NCBI GenBank assembly: GCA_002396485.1
Contig: DGXZ01000021.1
Coordinates: 10,970-74,969 of the forward strand
Direction of reading: 5' to 3'
Length of the DNA: 64,000 nt
Source of the DNA: Spartobacteria bacterium UBA5019
GTDB taxonomy: Bacteria; Verrucomicrobiota; Verrucomicrobiia; Chthoniobacterales; Terrimicrobiaceae
The notes beneath the pieces are model-generated. The model saw nothing but the letters and a program-made list of their open reading frames with translations. It searched no databases and was not told the origin of the DNA. Made by a program: the position numbers and the translations under genes. Position 1 is the stretch's first letter. The number at the start of each line of letters is the position of its first letter. Below are positions 35,184-42,792 of the stretch, one piece after another.

Positions 35184-37434
35184 ACCCTAACAGTCCAAGC
35201 TGTAGGGTACCGCGCATTTCCATTGGTTGGAAAACAATCCAGATGCCGAAGGCATAGAGGGCGCAGGCGAGGATGGCCCAGGGAAGGAACCTGAGGAGGG
35301 GGTGAGCTTTGGAGGTGGCGAGTGTTTTTCTCCAGAGGAGCCAGAGGGTGAAGAGGCAACCGGCGTTGAGGAGGAGGATTTCGAGGGCGGGGAGTTCGGT
35401 GAAGCCCAGGGAGGCGATGTTCCAATTCGGGAGGGCTGAGGAAATGCCAGCGTCCTTGGCGAGGCGTTGGAGGACGGGCCACGGCGTGAGGGCGGCGGTA
35501 ACGAGATGGTAGAGAAAATGCGCGGCCCACATGGAGACTCCCAGCGGGGCGAAGAGGACAGTCATGCCGCAGAGGTGCTCGCGCCAGCGAGTGGGGGTTG
35601 CGCCGAACTTGAGGCTCAACCACGCACAGGCGGAGGCCAGCACGAACGGCAGCAAGAGGACGAATGCCACGAAAACGAGGCCGCTCGCGGGACCGAATTT
35701 TTTCTCCATCTCTAAGGCCGGGGTAGTCATGCCGGCGGCATTGGCAAAGGCGGCGAAGGTGAGCACGAGGACCAGCGCGGCGAGGTCGGGGCGGCGGGAA
35801 TAGTCGCCGACGGCGGAGCGTTTGCCCTCGTGAAGGAGGTCGCGCCCGGGAGGGATGGCGAGGATGCCGACATTGTCGGACGGGCAAGCCTTCACGCAAT
35901 CGAGGCAGAAGGTGCAATCCATGTTTCCCGACTTGGCGGGTTGGAAGAGGTGGAGTTCGCAACCGCGCTGGGATTCGTTTCCGCGCAGGCAATCATGGGT
36001 GCGGCATGTGGCGCAGACCCTGGAATCCCGGACCCGGACTTCCAACGGGGAGACAAGAGAGGAAACAAAGTGGAATTGACCAATCGGGCAAACATGCTTG
36101 CAGAAACTCGCGCCTTTGAAGAATCCATCCACGAGCACGGCTGCGGCGAAGTAGAAGATGATGATCCATGCCGTCCACCACGGGGTTTCCCAGAGGTCGA
36201 AAAACTCGTAGGCCCAGAAAAAGAGGACCAGTAGGCCGATGGCGATCCACTTCGAGCGCAGGAATAGCGGCCAGCGGTGCGTGGCAGGAAAGATCGTGCG
36301 TCCGAGATCCCTCGCAAAGGTGAACGGACACGCCATGCAAAAAAGATTTCCTGCGACCAGCAGGGCGAGAATGGTGAAGCCTCGCCAGTGCGTCCATGGC
36401 AGCACCCCGGCGAGGTTCATCGCCCCGACCTGTGGACCGAAAAAGCCGTCAATCACCACAAGGATGGCCAAGCCAAAAAGCAAAGCCTGCATGGATACAC
36501 GGAAATACTTCGATCCAATGAGGGCTCCGAGAACCGGCACTCGAAGGAGATCGAACGGCCTGCGCGGATCGAGTGGCTGTGGCTTTATTTTTACCTTCGG
36601 ACGCCGCCTGACGAGGTTGGAGCCGGACAGGTATTTGATGGCAATAACAGCCGCAGGCAGCAGAAAGGCCACCGAACCGGGAACCCACATGATCGTTCCG
36701 GCGAAGGTTTGGTCATCAATCGCCGACAGACCCGTGATGCGGGGCGCAGCGGCATAGGTCGGATAGAGGACACGGCCGTAGAATGTGAAAAAACCTGAAA
36801 GCGCTGTGTTTTGAATGTCCACCACCAGCAAATACGGAATGAGCACCCAACGCGGCGCAGCGGGGCGCGAAGGCCAAGGTTGAACGACGGGCCACCAGAA
36901 AAGCAACGCCGTCGCGAGAAAACACAGGTGCTCGACCTGGTGCCAAGCCGGCGAACTCAAGGCGAGTTCGTAGAAGGCGGGCATATGCCAAAGAACATTC
37001 GAAAGCATGAAAAGCGGCCCGGCAAAGAAGGGATGCACAAGGAGGGCGCCGAGTTTTTTGAGTCGGGGTTCATTTAAAAAAGGCCCCAAACCCGAGCGCA
37101 CAAATCCACGGGGCAATCCCGAAAGCATGGGCAAAAAAGGGGCTCCCTGAAGAATCAGCGGTGGCGCAACCATAGTCAGAAGGAGGTGCTGCACCATGTG
37201 CACGCTGAGCAACCACGAGGCGAAGGCGTCGAGTGGCGAGGCCAGAGCGATGTAGATGACGAGCAAGCCCCCCAGAAACGAGGCGAGACGCCACTCCGGA
37301 AAACGCTCCGGAGCCAGTCGGCGAACCTTGAGCCAGCCGCGCCAATACAAAAATGCCGTGAGGATCAAGCCGAGCGCAGGCACGGGCTCGAAACTCCAAG
37401 AGGCGAGAACCAATGAGGCTTGGGCGTTTCCCAT
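35182..37434 (-). CDS. CtaG-type membrane domain fused to FixG/NapH-like polyferredoxin
   Basis: This protein of about 750 residues is rich in membrane helices. Residues 1-265 match the caa3-type CtaG family of copper/oxidase assembly proteins (HMVQHLLLTMVAPPLIL, NVLWHMP, QVEHLCFLATALLFWWPV). Residues about 310-530 resemble FixG/CcoG/NapH: C366xxC369 and C445xxxC449 lie at membrane edges, then two cluster-type cysteine sets, C474/C477/C482/C492 and C507xxC510xxC513xxxC517P. The last 200 residues add more helices. The protein may link electron transfer to oxidase copper-centre assembly, which is inference. ATG 37434 is chosen; a TTG 12 bp upstream also fits. It lies just after a universal stress gene. 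Confidence 0.72.
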   Translation of the reverse strand: MGNAQASLVLASWSFEPVPALGLILTAFLYWRGWLKVRRLAPERFPEWRLASFLGGLLVIYIALASPLDAFASWLLSVHMVQHLLLTMVAPPLILQGAPFLPMLSGLPRGFVRSGLGPFLNEPRLKKLGALLVHPFFAGPLFMLSNVLWHMPAFYELALSSPAWHQVEHLCFLATALLFWWPVVQPWPSRPAAPRWVLIPYLLVVDIQNTALSGFFTFYGRVLYPTYAAAPRITGLSAIDDQTFAGTIMWVPGSVAFLLPAAVIAIKYLSGSNLVRRRPKVKIKPQPLDPRRPFDLLRVPVLGALIGSKYFRVSMQALLFGLAILVVIDGFFGPQVGAMNLAGVLPWTHWRGFTILALLVAGNLFCMACPFTFARDLGRTIFPATHRWPLFLRSKWIAIGLLVLFFWAYEFFDLWETPWWTAWIIIFYFAAAVLVDGFFKGASFCKHVCPIGQFHFVSSLVSPLEVRVRDSRVCATCRTHDCLRGNESQRGCELHLFQPAKSGNMDCTFCLDCVKACPSDNVGILAIPPGRDLLHEGKRSAVGDYSRRPDLAALVLVLTFAAFANAAGMTTPALEMEKKFGPASGLVFVAFVLLLPFVLASACAWLSLKFGATPTRWREHLCGMTVLFAPLGVSMWAAHFLYHLVTAALTPWPVLQRLAKDAGISSALPNWNIASLGFTELPALEILLLNAGCLFTLWLLWRKTLATSKAHPLLRFLPWAILACALYAFGIWIVFQPMEMRGTLQLGLLG

Positions 37435-37451
37435 ACGGGTTGGCAACCGCC

Positions 37452-38270
37452 TTAAAGCGGGATGAGGGCGCCTTCCTCCATCGCGCTACGGGGAGGTTTT
37501 CCAAAAAGAAAAAGCCTACTGGGAATGACCTGCTCAAGCCAACCAAGATACGGCGGCAGCACGCGCTGGCCGGCCTTCCAAACGGATTCCACAAACAGGA
37601 AATCTGGAACCGTTTCCTGAACCACCTCGCAAATCATAAAACCGGTATTGGATCGGATGCGGCGCAGGTCCACGGCGGGAGTGATCTCGCTAAGTTCGTC
37701 GCAAATATCCTCGAGCGTGCCCTCCTCCGACTCTGTTCCGAGGTGCGAGCAACGCGCCTGCGCGAAGGGACTGTCGGCGGCGAGGATCGAGATTTTGGAT
37801 GGCTTGAGGGTCTTCAGTGTTTCCTTGGCGGCCCGCCAGCGCGGCGAATGGGCCTCCACCAGAAGACAGGCGTTCAGCTCGGCAGGAGCCTGCTCCTTGG
37901 GATCCGGGATGAGAAGAAGGTCGCAGGGCGTCCGCGAAAAAAGCTCCCGCACGATGGTGCCGGTGAAGTTGCGCGGTTCATTCGGACGGGCAATCGTGCC
38001 TGCGATGAAAAGGTCGAATTTTTCATTCGTCGCGGCGGTGAGCAATGCCTGCGCCGGCGCCCCTCCCTCGCACCAATAGATCTCGACATTTTCCCGCCCC
38101 AAGTCCGCAAAGGCCTCTTGAAAGCTCGCCGCTTTTTCCTCCGTGCGCTCTCCCGCATGGAGCACGCTCAGGCGAGCACCAAACATCCTCGCCACGCGAT
38201 CGGCTTCAGCTAGGACTGCCCGAAAGCGGGGTGAGAATGTCGATGCGACGGCGAAGTGAAGTGAAGACAT
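37452..38270 (-). CDS. Universal stress protein (UspA family, tandem domains)
   Basis: The 272-residue protein is about twice the length of a single Usp domain. The first half has the fold pattern FAVASTFSPRFRAVLAEADRVAR, followed by LSVLHAG and then FDLFIAGTIARP with a GTIVRELFSRTPCDLLLIPD block. The second half (from LNACLLVEAHSP) is a degenerate repeat that ends RLFLFGKPP. The ATP-binding G-2x-G-9x-G(S/T) motif is only loosely matched, so ATP binding is uncertain. It lies 32 bp after the EVE gene and 5-17 bp before the CtaG-like gene, so a stress- or respiration-linked operon is plausible. Confidence 0.75.
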   Translation of the reverse strand: MSSLHFAVASTFSPRFRAVLAEADRVARMFGARLSVLHAGERTEEKAASFQEAFADLGRENVEIYWCEGGAPAQALLTAATNEKFDLFIAGTIARPNEPRNFTGTIVRELFSRTPCDLLLIPDPKEQAPAELNACLLVEAHSPRWRAAKETLKTLKPSKISILAADSPFAQARCSHLGTESEEGTLEDICDELSEITPAVDLRRIRSNTGFMICEVVQETVPDFLFVESVWKAGQRVLPPYLGWLEQVIPSRLFLFGKPPRSAMEEGALIPL

Positions 38271-38302
38271 GAAAAAAATTCAGCGATGGAAAAACTGGCA
38301 GG

Positions 38303-38710
38303 TTACTTTTTTGAAATCTGCACGATTTTTTCAAACGCTGCTTTCGTGAGTGGCATCACGCTAAGCCGCGATTGACGCAAGAGTCCGATCTCGGCCAGCG
38401 AAGGCTCAGCTTTGATTTCTTCTAGGGAAACAGGATGCCTCAAAGCACCGACTGGCTTCAAATCCACACACGACCAGTCGCCCTCGGAAGCTGTGGAATC
38501 CGGATAAGCTGACCGGACCACCTCGGCGATGCCGACGACACATTTTCCAGTGACGCTGTGGTAGTAGAGGACATGGTCGCCCGGGGCCATGGCACGAAGG
38601 TGGTTCCTGGCCTGGAAATTCCTTACGCCCGTCCAGGCCGTTTTGCCGTCCTTTACGAAATCCTCCCACGCGTAGGCTGTGGGTTCCTGCTTAACGAGCC
38701 AGTAATTCAT
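38303..38710 (-). CDS. EVE domain protein (PUA-like fold)
   Basis: The 135-residue protein begins MNYWLVKQEPTAYAWEDF and continues with WTGVRNFQARNHLRAMAPGD and VLYYHSVTGKCVVGIAEV. These are hallmark blocks of EVE domains (thymocyte nuclear protein 1 family). EVE domains bind modified bases in DNA or RNA. The start ATG 38710 is set by the conserved N-terminus; the frame is open much further upstream across the divergent tmk gene, which is a shadow. EVE domains occur next to restriction or modification genes in some genomes, but here it heads a Usp-CtaG operon. Confidence 0.88.
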   Translation of the reverse strand: MNYWLVKQEPTAYAWEDFVKDGKTAWTGVRNFQARNHLRAMAPGDHVLYYHSVTGKCVVGIAEVVRSAYPDSTASEGDWSCVDLKPVGALRHPVSLEEIKAEPSLAEIGLLRQSRLSVMPLTKAAFEKIVQISKK

Positions 38711-38762
38711 TCGAGCTTTGCTAAAATGAAATTCCCAGAATATCAAAAGACTTCTCAACAAA

Positions 38763-39398
38763 ATGTCGAAAAAAGGTCTCTTCATCACATTCGAAGGCTC
38801 CGAGGCGTGCGGGAAATCCACCCAGATCACCCTCTTGGCCGACAAGCTCCGCTCCTTGGGATTCGATCCCCTGCTCTTTCGCGAACCCGGAGGGACCCCT
38901 GCCGGTGAGGCGATTCGACACCTCTTGCAACATGCCCCTGAAGGCGATGCGCTCACTCCCGAGGCCGAGTTGCTACTCTTTGCAGCCAGCCGCACGCAGT
39001 TGGTTCGGGAAAAAATCCTTCCCGCGCTGGCGGCCGGGCGCGTTGTCATTTGCGACCGCTTTCTGGATTCCACCACCGTCTATCAAGGTGTGGCCCGCCG
39101 CATTCCGGCGGATGACACCGCCCGCATCAATGACTTTGCGGTCGGGGATTGCCTGCCAGATATCACCTTCTTGCTTGATCTGGACCACAAAACCTCACTT
39201 GCCCGCATGCAGGCCGCCAATCGGAAACCAGACCGCATCGAACGCGAGTCACCGGAATTTTTCGAAGCCGTGCGCCAAGGTTACTTGAATGTTGCCAAAG
39301 AAAATCCCAAGCGCGTGCATTTGATCGACGCCTCGCGTTCGGTAGAAGAAATCGCAGGAGATGCGCTGGAAATGGTGAAAAGAAAATTCGCACTTTGA
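38763..39398 (+). CDS. tmk: Thymidylate kinase
   Basis: The 211-residue enzyme phosphorylates dTMP to dTDP. The P-loop GSEACGKST at 12-20 is followed by REPGGTPAGEAIR, the DR(F) motif ICDRFLDST and a LID-like region after RMQAANRKPDRIE. Glu-rich FITFEGSE is typical. It is divergent from the EVE gene with a 52 bp gap. Its 3' end touches the operator region of the downstream VapBC module. Confidence 0.95.
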   Translation: MSKKGLFITFEGSEACGKSTQITLLADKLRSLGFDPLLFREPGGTPAGEAIRHLLQHAPEGDALTPEAELLLFAASRTQLVREKILPALAAGRVVICDRFLDSTTVYQGVARRIPADDTARINDFAVGDCLPDITFLLDLDHKTSLARMQAANRKPDRIERESPEFFEAVRQGYLNVAKENPKRVHLIDASRSVEEIAGDALEMVKRKFAL

Positions 39399-39436
39399 TG
39401 CAAAAATAATCTTGCAATGCATCATAGTGATGCTTT
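39396..39436 (+). promoter_or_regulatory. Putative VapBC autoregulatory operator
   Basis: A perfect inverted repeat, GCATCA (39419-39424), TAG, TGATGC (39428-39433), extends to 8 of 9 paired positions if the flanking AA/TT are counted. A third half-site, TGATGC, lies at 39396-39401. It directly precedes the vapB start (39448) and overlaps a plausible -35 (TTGCAA, 39413-39417 plus one). Toxin-antitoxin complexes commonly repress their own operon through such sites. Confidence 0.5.
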
Positions 39437-39447
39437 TTATTACAGCC

Positions 39448-39672
39448 ATGAGAATAAGCGTGGATATTTCCGAAGAAATTTTAAACGAAGTGATGAACAT
39501 GACAGGCGAAAAAAGCAAAAGCGCATCCTTATCCAAGGCGATCAATGAATTTGTGAGGAGGAGAAGAGCAAAAGATTTCGGACGGTTAATAAGGGAAGGA
39601 GCTTTTGATTACGAAATCAACGACGAGATGAAGTCCCTCATGGATCCCATTCCTCCCCTTCCCTCCGAGTAG
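39448..39672 (+). CDS. VapB-like antitoxin
   Basis: This 74-residue protein has an N-terminal ribbon-helix-helix-like segment (MRISVDISEEILNEVMNMTGEKSKSASLSKAI cut: DISEEILNEV and SLSKAINEFV). It is followed by an acidic C-terminal tail (DEMKSLMDPIPPLP) that would bind and inhibit the toxin. ATG 39448 is chosen because the inverted-repeat operator lies just upstream; the longer frame from 39412 would run through it. Its base composition is more AT-rich than the neighbouring genes. The toxin gene starts 1 bp after the stop. Confidence 0.8.
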   Translation: MRISVDISEEILNEVMNMTGEKSKSASLSKAINEFVRRRRAKDFGRLIREGAFDYEINDEMKSLMDPIPPLPSE

Positions 39673-39673
39673 T

Positions 39674-40096
39674 ATGGTTCTTGTTGATGCATCCATTTGG
39701 ATCGAGGCCCTGCGGCGGACAGGGAGATTGGATATCAAGGTGGCTGTCGAGGCCCTTCTGGAAGCCTACGAAGCGCAACTCTGCGCGCCAGTGCGCTTGG
39801 AGGTGCTGGGTGGGGCTAGAATAGAGGACCGGCGTCGCTTGGGTGGGTATTTTTCGATCATTCCCCATCGTCCCGCTCGCCCAGACGACTGGGAGCGGGC
39901 GATCAGCTTGGCATGGCGGTTGAGGGATGCCGGCATCACTGTGCCATGGAATGATATTCTCATCGCTGCTATAGCAATAGAAGACTGCGTGCGCCTTTAC
40001 ACGCTCGACGGGCATTTTGAAATGATTTCCAAAGTTTGCTCATTGCTTCTCTACAAACCAGGCTACGGGGGATCGTTCCTTCCGGACAATGTCTGA
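39674..40096 (+). CDS. VapC-like PIN-domain toxin
   Basis: The 140-residue PIN-domain ribonuclease has the expected acidic metal ligands: D5 (VLVDASIWI), E43 (RLEVLGG), D94 (WNDILIAAIA) and D112 (TLDGHFEMI). VapC toxins cut tRNA or rRNA. It is intact and cotranscribed with the VapB-like antitoxin, so the module is probably functional. A T-rich stretch follows the stop. The module lies between the core genes tmk and gnd, suggesting insertion. Confidence 0.87.
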   Translation: MVLVDASIWIEALRRTGRLDIKVAVEALLEAYEAQLCAPVRLEVLGGARIEDRRRLGGYFSIIPHRPARPDDWERAISLAWRLRDAGITVPWNDILIAAIAIEDCVRLYTLDGHFEMISKVCSLLLYKPGYGGSFLPDNV

Positions 40097-40104
40097 TTTT
40101 TTTC

Positions 40105-40134
40105 TTAACATTTCGAAGAAAATCGCAATAATAC
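40105..40134 (+). promoter_or_regulatory. Possible promoter of gnd
   Basis: TTAACA (40105-40110) and TAATAC (40129-40134) with an 18 bp spacer lie about 57 bp before the gnd start. Both hexamers are near consensus. Not tested. Confidence 0.4.
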
Positions 40135-40190
40135 TTCCCTTCTAACCTGCGGTTGCACGACGCAATAGTTGGTCGGGATTTTTATTAAAA

Positions 40191-41669
40191 ATGGAAAACA
40201 CTACAGCACAAGGAGATATCGGTCTCATCGGATTGGCCGTGATGGGCCAGAACCTCGTCCTCAACATGAACGACCACGGCTACACGGTCGTCGTTTACAA
40301 CCGCACCACCTCGAAAGTGGACGAATTTTTGGCAAATGAGGCAAAAGGCACAAAAGTGCAGGGCGCCCACTCGATTCAAGAACTGGTTTCCAAACTCAAA
40401 CGCCCACGCCGCGTCATGATGCTCGTGAAGGCCGGCCAGCCAGTAGATGACTTTATTAAACAAATCACCCCGTATCTGGAACCCGGCGACATCATCATCG
40501 ACGGTGGAAATTCGCTTTACAATGACACGAACCGCCGCCAGCGCGAACTCGAAGCCAAGGGTTTGCTTTTCATTGGAACGGGCGTTTCGGGTGGAGAAGA
40601 AGGCGCTCGCCGCGGACCAAGCATCATGCCCGGCGGATCGCCTGCCGCATGGCCTCATGTGAAAGACATTTTTCAATCCATTTCCGCCAAGGTGGAAGAT
40701 GGCTCGCCGTGCTGTGATTGGGTTGGCGAAGAGGGTGCAGGCCATTATGTAAAAATGGTGCATAACGGCATCGAATACGGTGACATGCAGTTAATTTGCG
40801 AGGCTTACAATATTCTGAAAAACGGCCTCGGCCTGAACGAGCAGGAACTGCACGATGTTTTTGCCGAGTGGAATAAAGGCGAACTCGACAGCTACCTCGT
40901 CGAAATCAGCCGCGATATTTTTGCCAAAAAAGACACCGACGGCACACCGCTCTTGAGCAAAATCCTCGACACGGCTGGCCAAAAAGGCACAGGCAAGTGG
41001 ACAGTGATCAACTCACTGGAAATGGGAGTCCCAATTACCCTCATGGCGGAAGCCGTTTACGCCCGTTGCGTGTCCGCCCTCAAGGAGGAGCGCGTGAAAG
41101 CCGCCCGCAAACTGAAAGGCCCGAACCCTTCGATTCCAGCCGCGCGCAATGCCAAGAGACGCGCCAAGCTTATCGACGAAGTCCGCCAAGCCCTTTACGC
41201 CTCGAAAATCATCAGCTACGCCCAGGGCTACATGCTCATGCGCGCCGCCGCTGCCGAATACGGTTGGAAGCTCAACTGGGGCGGCATCGCCCTCATGTGG
41301 CGCGGAGGTTGTATCATCCGCTCCCGCTTCCTCGGTAAGATCAAAGAAGCCTTCGACAAAAAACCCAAGCTCACGAACCTTCTCTTTGACGACTTTTTCA
41401 AAGGCGAGATGAAGAAAAACCAGAAAGCCTGGCGCAATGTGGTGGCGATCGCGGCCAAGCGTGGAATCCCGGTTCCTGCATTCAGCACAGCCCTCTCGTT
41501 CTTCGATAGTTACCGCTCGGCGGTTCTGCCAGCGAACCTGCTCCAAGCCCAGCGCGACTACTTTGGGGCCCACACCTACGAGCGCGTTGACAAGCCCCGT
41601 GGCGAGTTCTTCCACACGAATTGGACAGGCCAAGGCGGCACCACCGCCTCCACGACCTATACGGTCTGA
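40191..41669 (+). CDS. gnd: 6-phosphogluconate dehydrogenase, decarboxylating
   Basis: The 492-residue enzyme converts 6-phosphogluconate to ribulose-5-phosphate with NADP+. The nucleotide-binding motif GLAVMGQNLVLNM is at about 13-25, VSGGEEGARRGPSIMPGG carries substrate contacts, and KMVHNGIEYGDMQ holds the catalytic lysine. The C-terminal YFGAHTYER is typical. Length is normal. It is separated from zwf-opcA by about 13 kb and has its own likely promoter. The glycosyltransferase gene follows 6 bp later. Confidence 0.97.
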   Translation: MENTTAQGDIGLIGLAVMGQNLVLNMNDHGYTVVVYNRTTSKVDEFLANEAKGTKVQGAHSIQELVSKLKRPRRVMMLVKAGQPVDDFIKQITPYLEPGDIIIDGGNSLYNDTNRRQRELEAKGLLFIGTGVSGGEEGARRGPSIMPGGSPAAWPHVKDIFQSISAKVEDGSPCCDWVGEEGAGHYVKMVHNGIEYGDMQLICEAYNILKNGLGLNEQELHDVFAEWNKGELDSYLVEISRDIFAKKDTDGTPLLSKILDTAGQKGTGKWTVINSLEMGVPITLMAEAVYARCVSALKEERVKAARKLKGPNPSIPAARNAKRRAKLIDEVRQALYASKIISYAQGYMLMRAAAAEYGWKLNWGGIALMWRGGCIIRSRFLGKIKEAFDKKPKLTNLLFDDFFKGEMKKNQKAWRNVVAIAAKRGIPVPAFSTALSFFDSYRSAVLPANLLQAQRDYFGAHTYERVDKPRGEFFHTNWTGQGGTTASTTYTV

Positions 41670-41675
41670 CCGCGC

Positions 41676-42737
41676 TTGCGCGTTTTCATTCTCAAACCCG
41701 ACGCCATCGGCGACTTCATCCTCGCAACAGGATGCATTCGCCTTATGGCTCGGGAATTGAGTGAAAAAAATCTCATCATCGCTGTGAGGGCGGATGTCGC
41801 CCCGCTGGCAAAAGCGCAGTTTCCCGACGCCGAAGTCATCCCACTCCACCTGAGGGAAAAACGGCGGCTCCTCAACCTGGCTACGGTGAATGTGTTCAAC
41901 TGCCTGCCGGCTTGGCTTCGTCTGCTGACCTTTCGTGTGGACTCCGCCGTCTGCCTGCGCAGCATGCGAGCATACCTGCACACGATCACATTCTATCTCC
42001 CTCGGGCCAAACGCCGTATCGCCTGCGAGAATCTCCTTCTGACCAACCCGCGCATGCGTCGCCCGGCCGTCGAGAATTTCGTCCGCTCCGCCTTCAAACC
42101 AACCCTCATCCCCTACCCTGCGGCCGGACGACTTCCCACCGATGTCGAAGCAAACCGCCTCATCGCAGAGGAAATCCTGCAACGCAAAGTATCCGACGAG
42201 GAAATCCTTCCCACACTCACGCCTCCCCGCGAGGTTTTAGCAAAAAACCATTGGCTGCTCTGCCCATTCAGCTCGACGAAATCCAAGGATTACCCCGCCG
42301 AGGCATGGGCTAAGGCTTTAAAACTCCTTAACCACGAGCGCGCTGAAGCCCCGCTCCACCTCGCCGCTGGGTCGAATCAAGCAGACCGACTCCAAGACTT
42401 CGCCCGCACTGTTCAATCCGCTGGCATTACCAACATCCACCTCGCCCCGCCTATCCCGCTCCCCGATTTCCTGCAATCCATCGCAGAAGCCCGCCTCGTC
42501 CTGACGGTGGATACCGCCGCAGCCCACATGGCCTGCGCACTCGACACCCCCGCCGTCATCGTCTCCGCCGGGCAACACCCCGGAGTCTACGCCCCCTACT
42601 CAAAAAACGGCCGCCAAAAATGGCTTCTCCCACCGCCCGGGCTCTCGAAAAACGAATGGCGGCAGCATTTCACTTCGGAATACATTGCAGATTCCGTGCA
42701 CTCTGTTCTTTCTATCGAAAGAAAAATTTACCAATAG
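41676..42737 (+). CDS. Glycosyltransferase family 9 (heptosyltransferase-like)
   Basis: This 353-residue protein has the GT9 layout of a GT-B fold. The N-terminal FILKPDAIGDFILATG is the strand-loop-helix seen in WaaC/WaaF/RfaQ-type heptosyltransferases. The second Rossmann lobe has LLCPFSSTKSKDYPAEAW and LVLTVDTAAAHMACALDTP, the donor-site motifs. It probably adds heptose or another sugar to lipopolysaccharide core. It starts at TTG 41676, 6 bp after gnd, so is likely cotranscribed. The exact acceptor cannot be told. Confidence 0.85.
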   Translation: MRVFILKPDAIGDFILATGCIRLMARELSEKNLIIAVRADVAPLAKAQFPDAEVIPLHLREKRRLLNLATVNVFNCLPAWLRLLTFRVDSAVCLRSMRAYLHTITFYLPRAKRRIACENLLLTNPRMRRPAVENFVRSAFKPTLIPYPAAGRLPTDVEANRLIAEEILQRKVSDEEILPTLTPPREVLAKNHWLLCPFSSTKSKDYPAEAWAKALKLLNHERAEAPLHLAAGSNQADRLQDFARTVQSAGITNIHLAPPIPLPDFLQSIAEARLVLTVDTAAAHMACALDTPAVIVSAGQHPGVYAPYSKNGRQKWLLPPPGLSKNEWRQHFTSEYIADSVHSVLSIERKIYQ

Positions 42738-42792
42738 ACCGACAAAAGGTCTGCTCGCTTTTGCGTTTGAAAATCTGATAGCCTGCCTCTTT

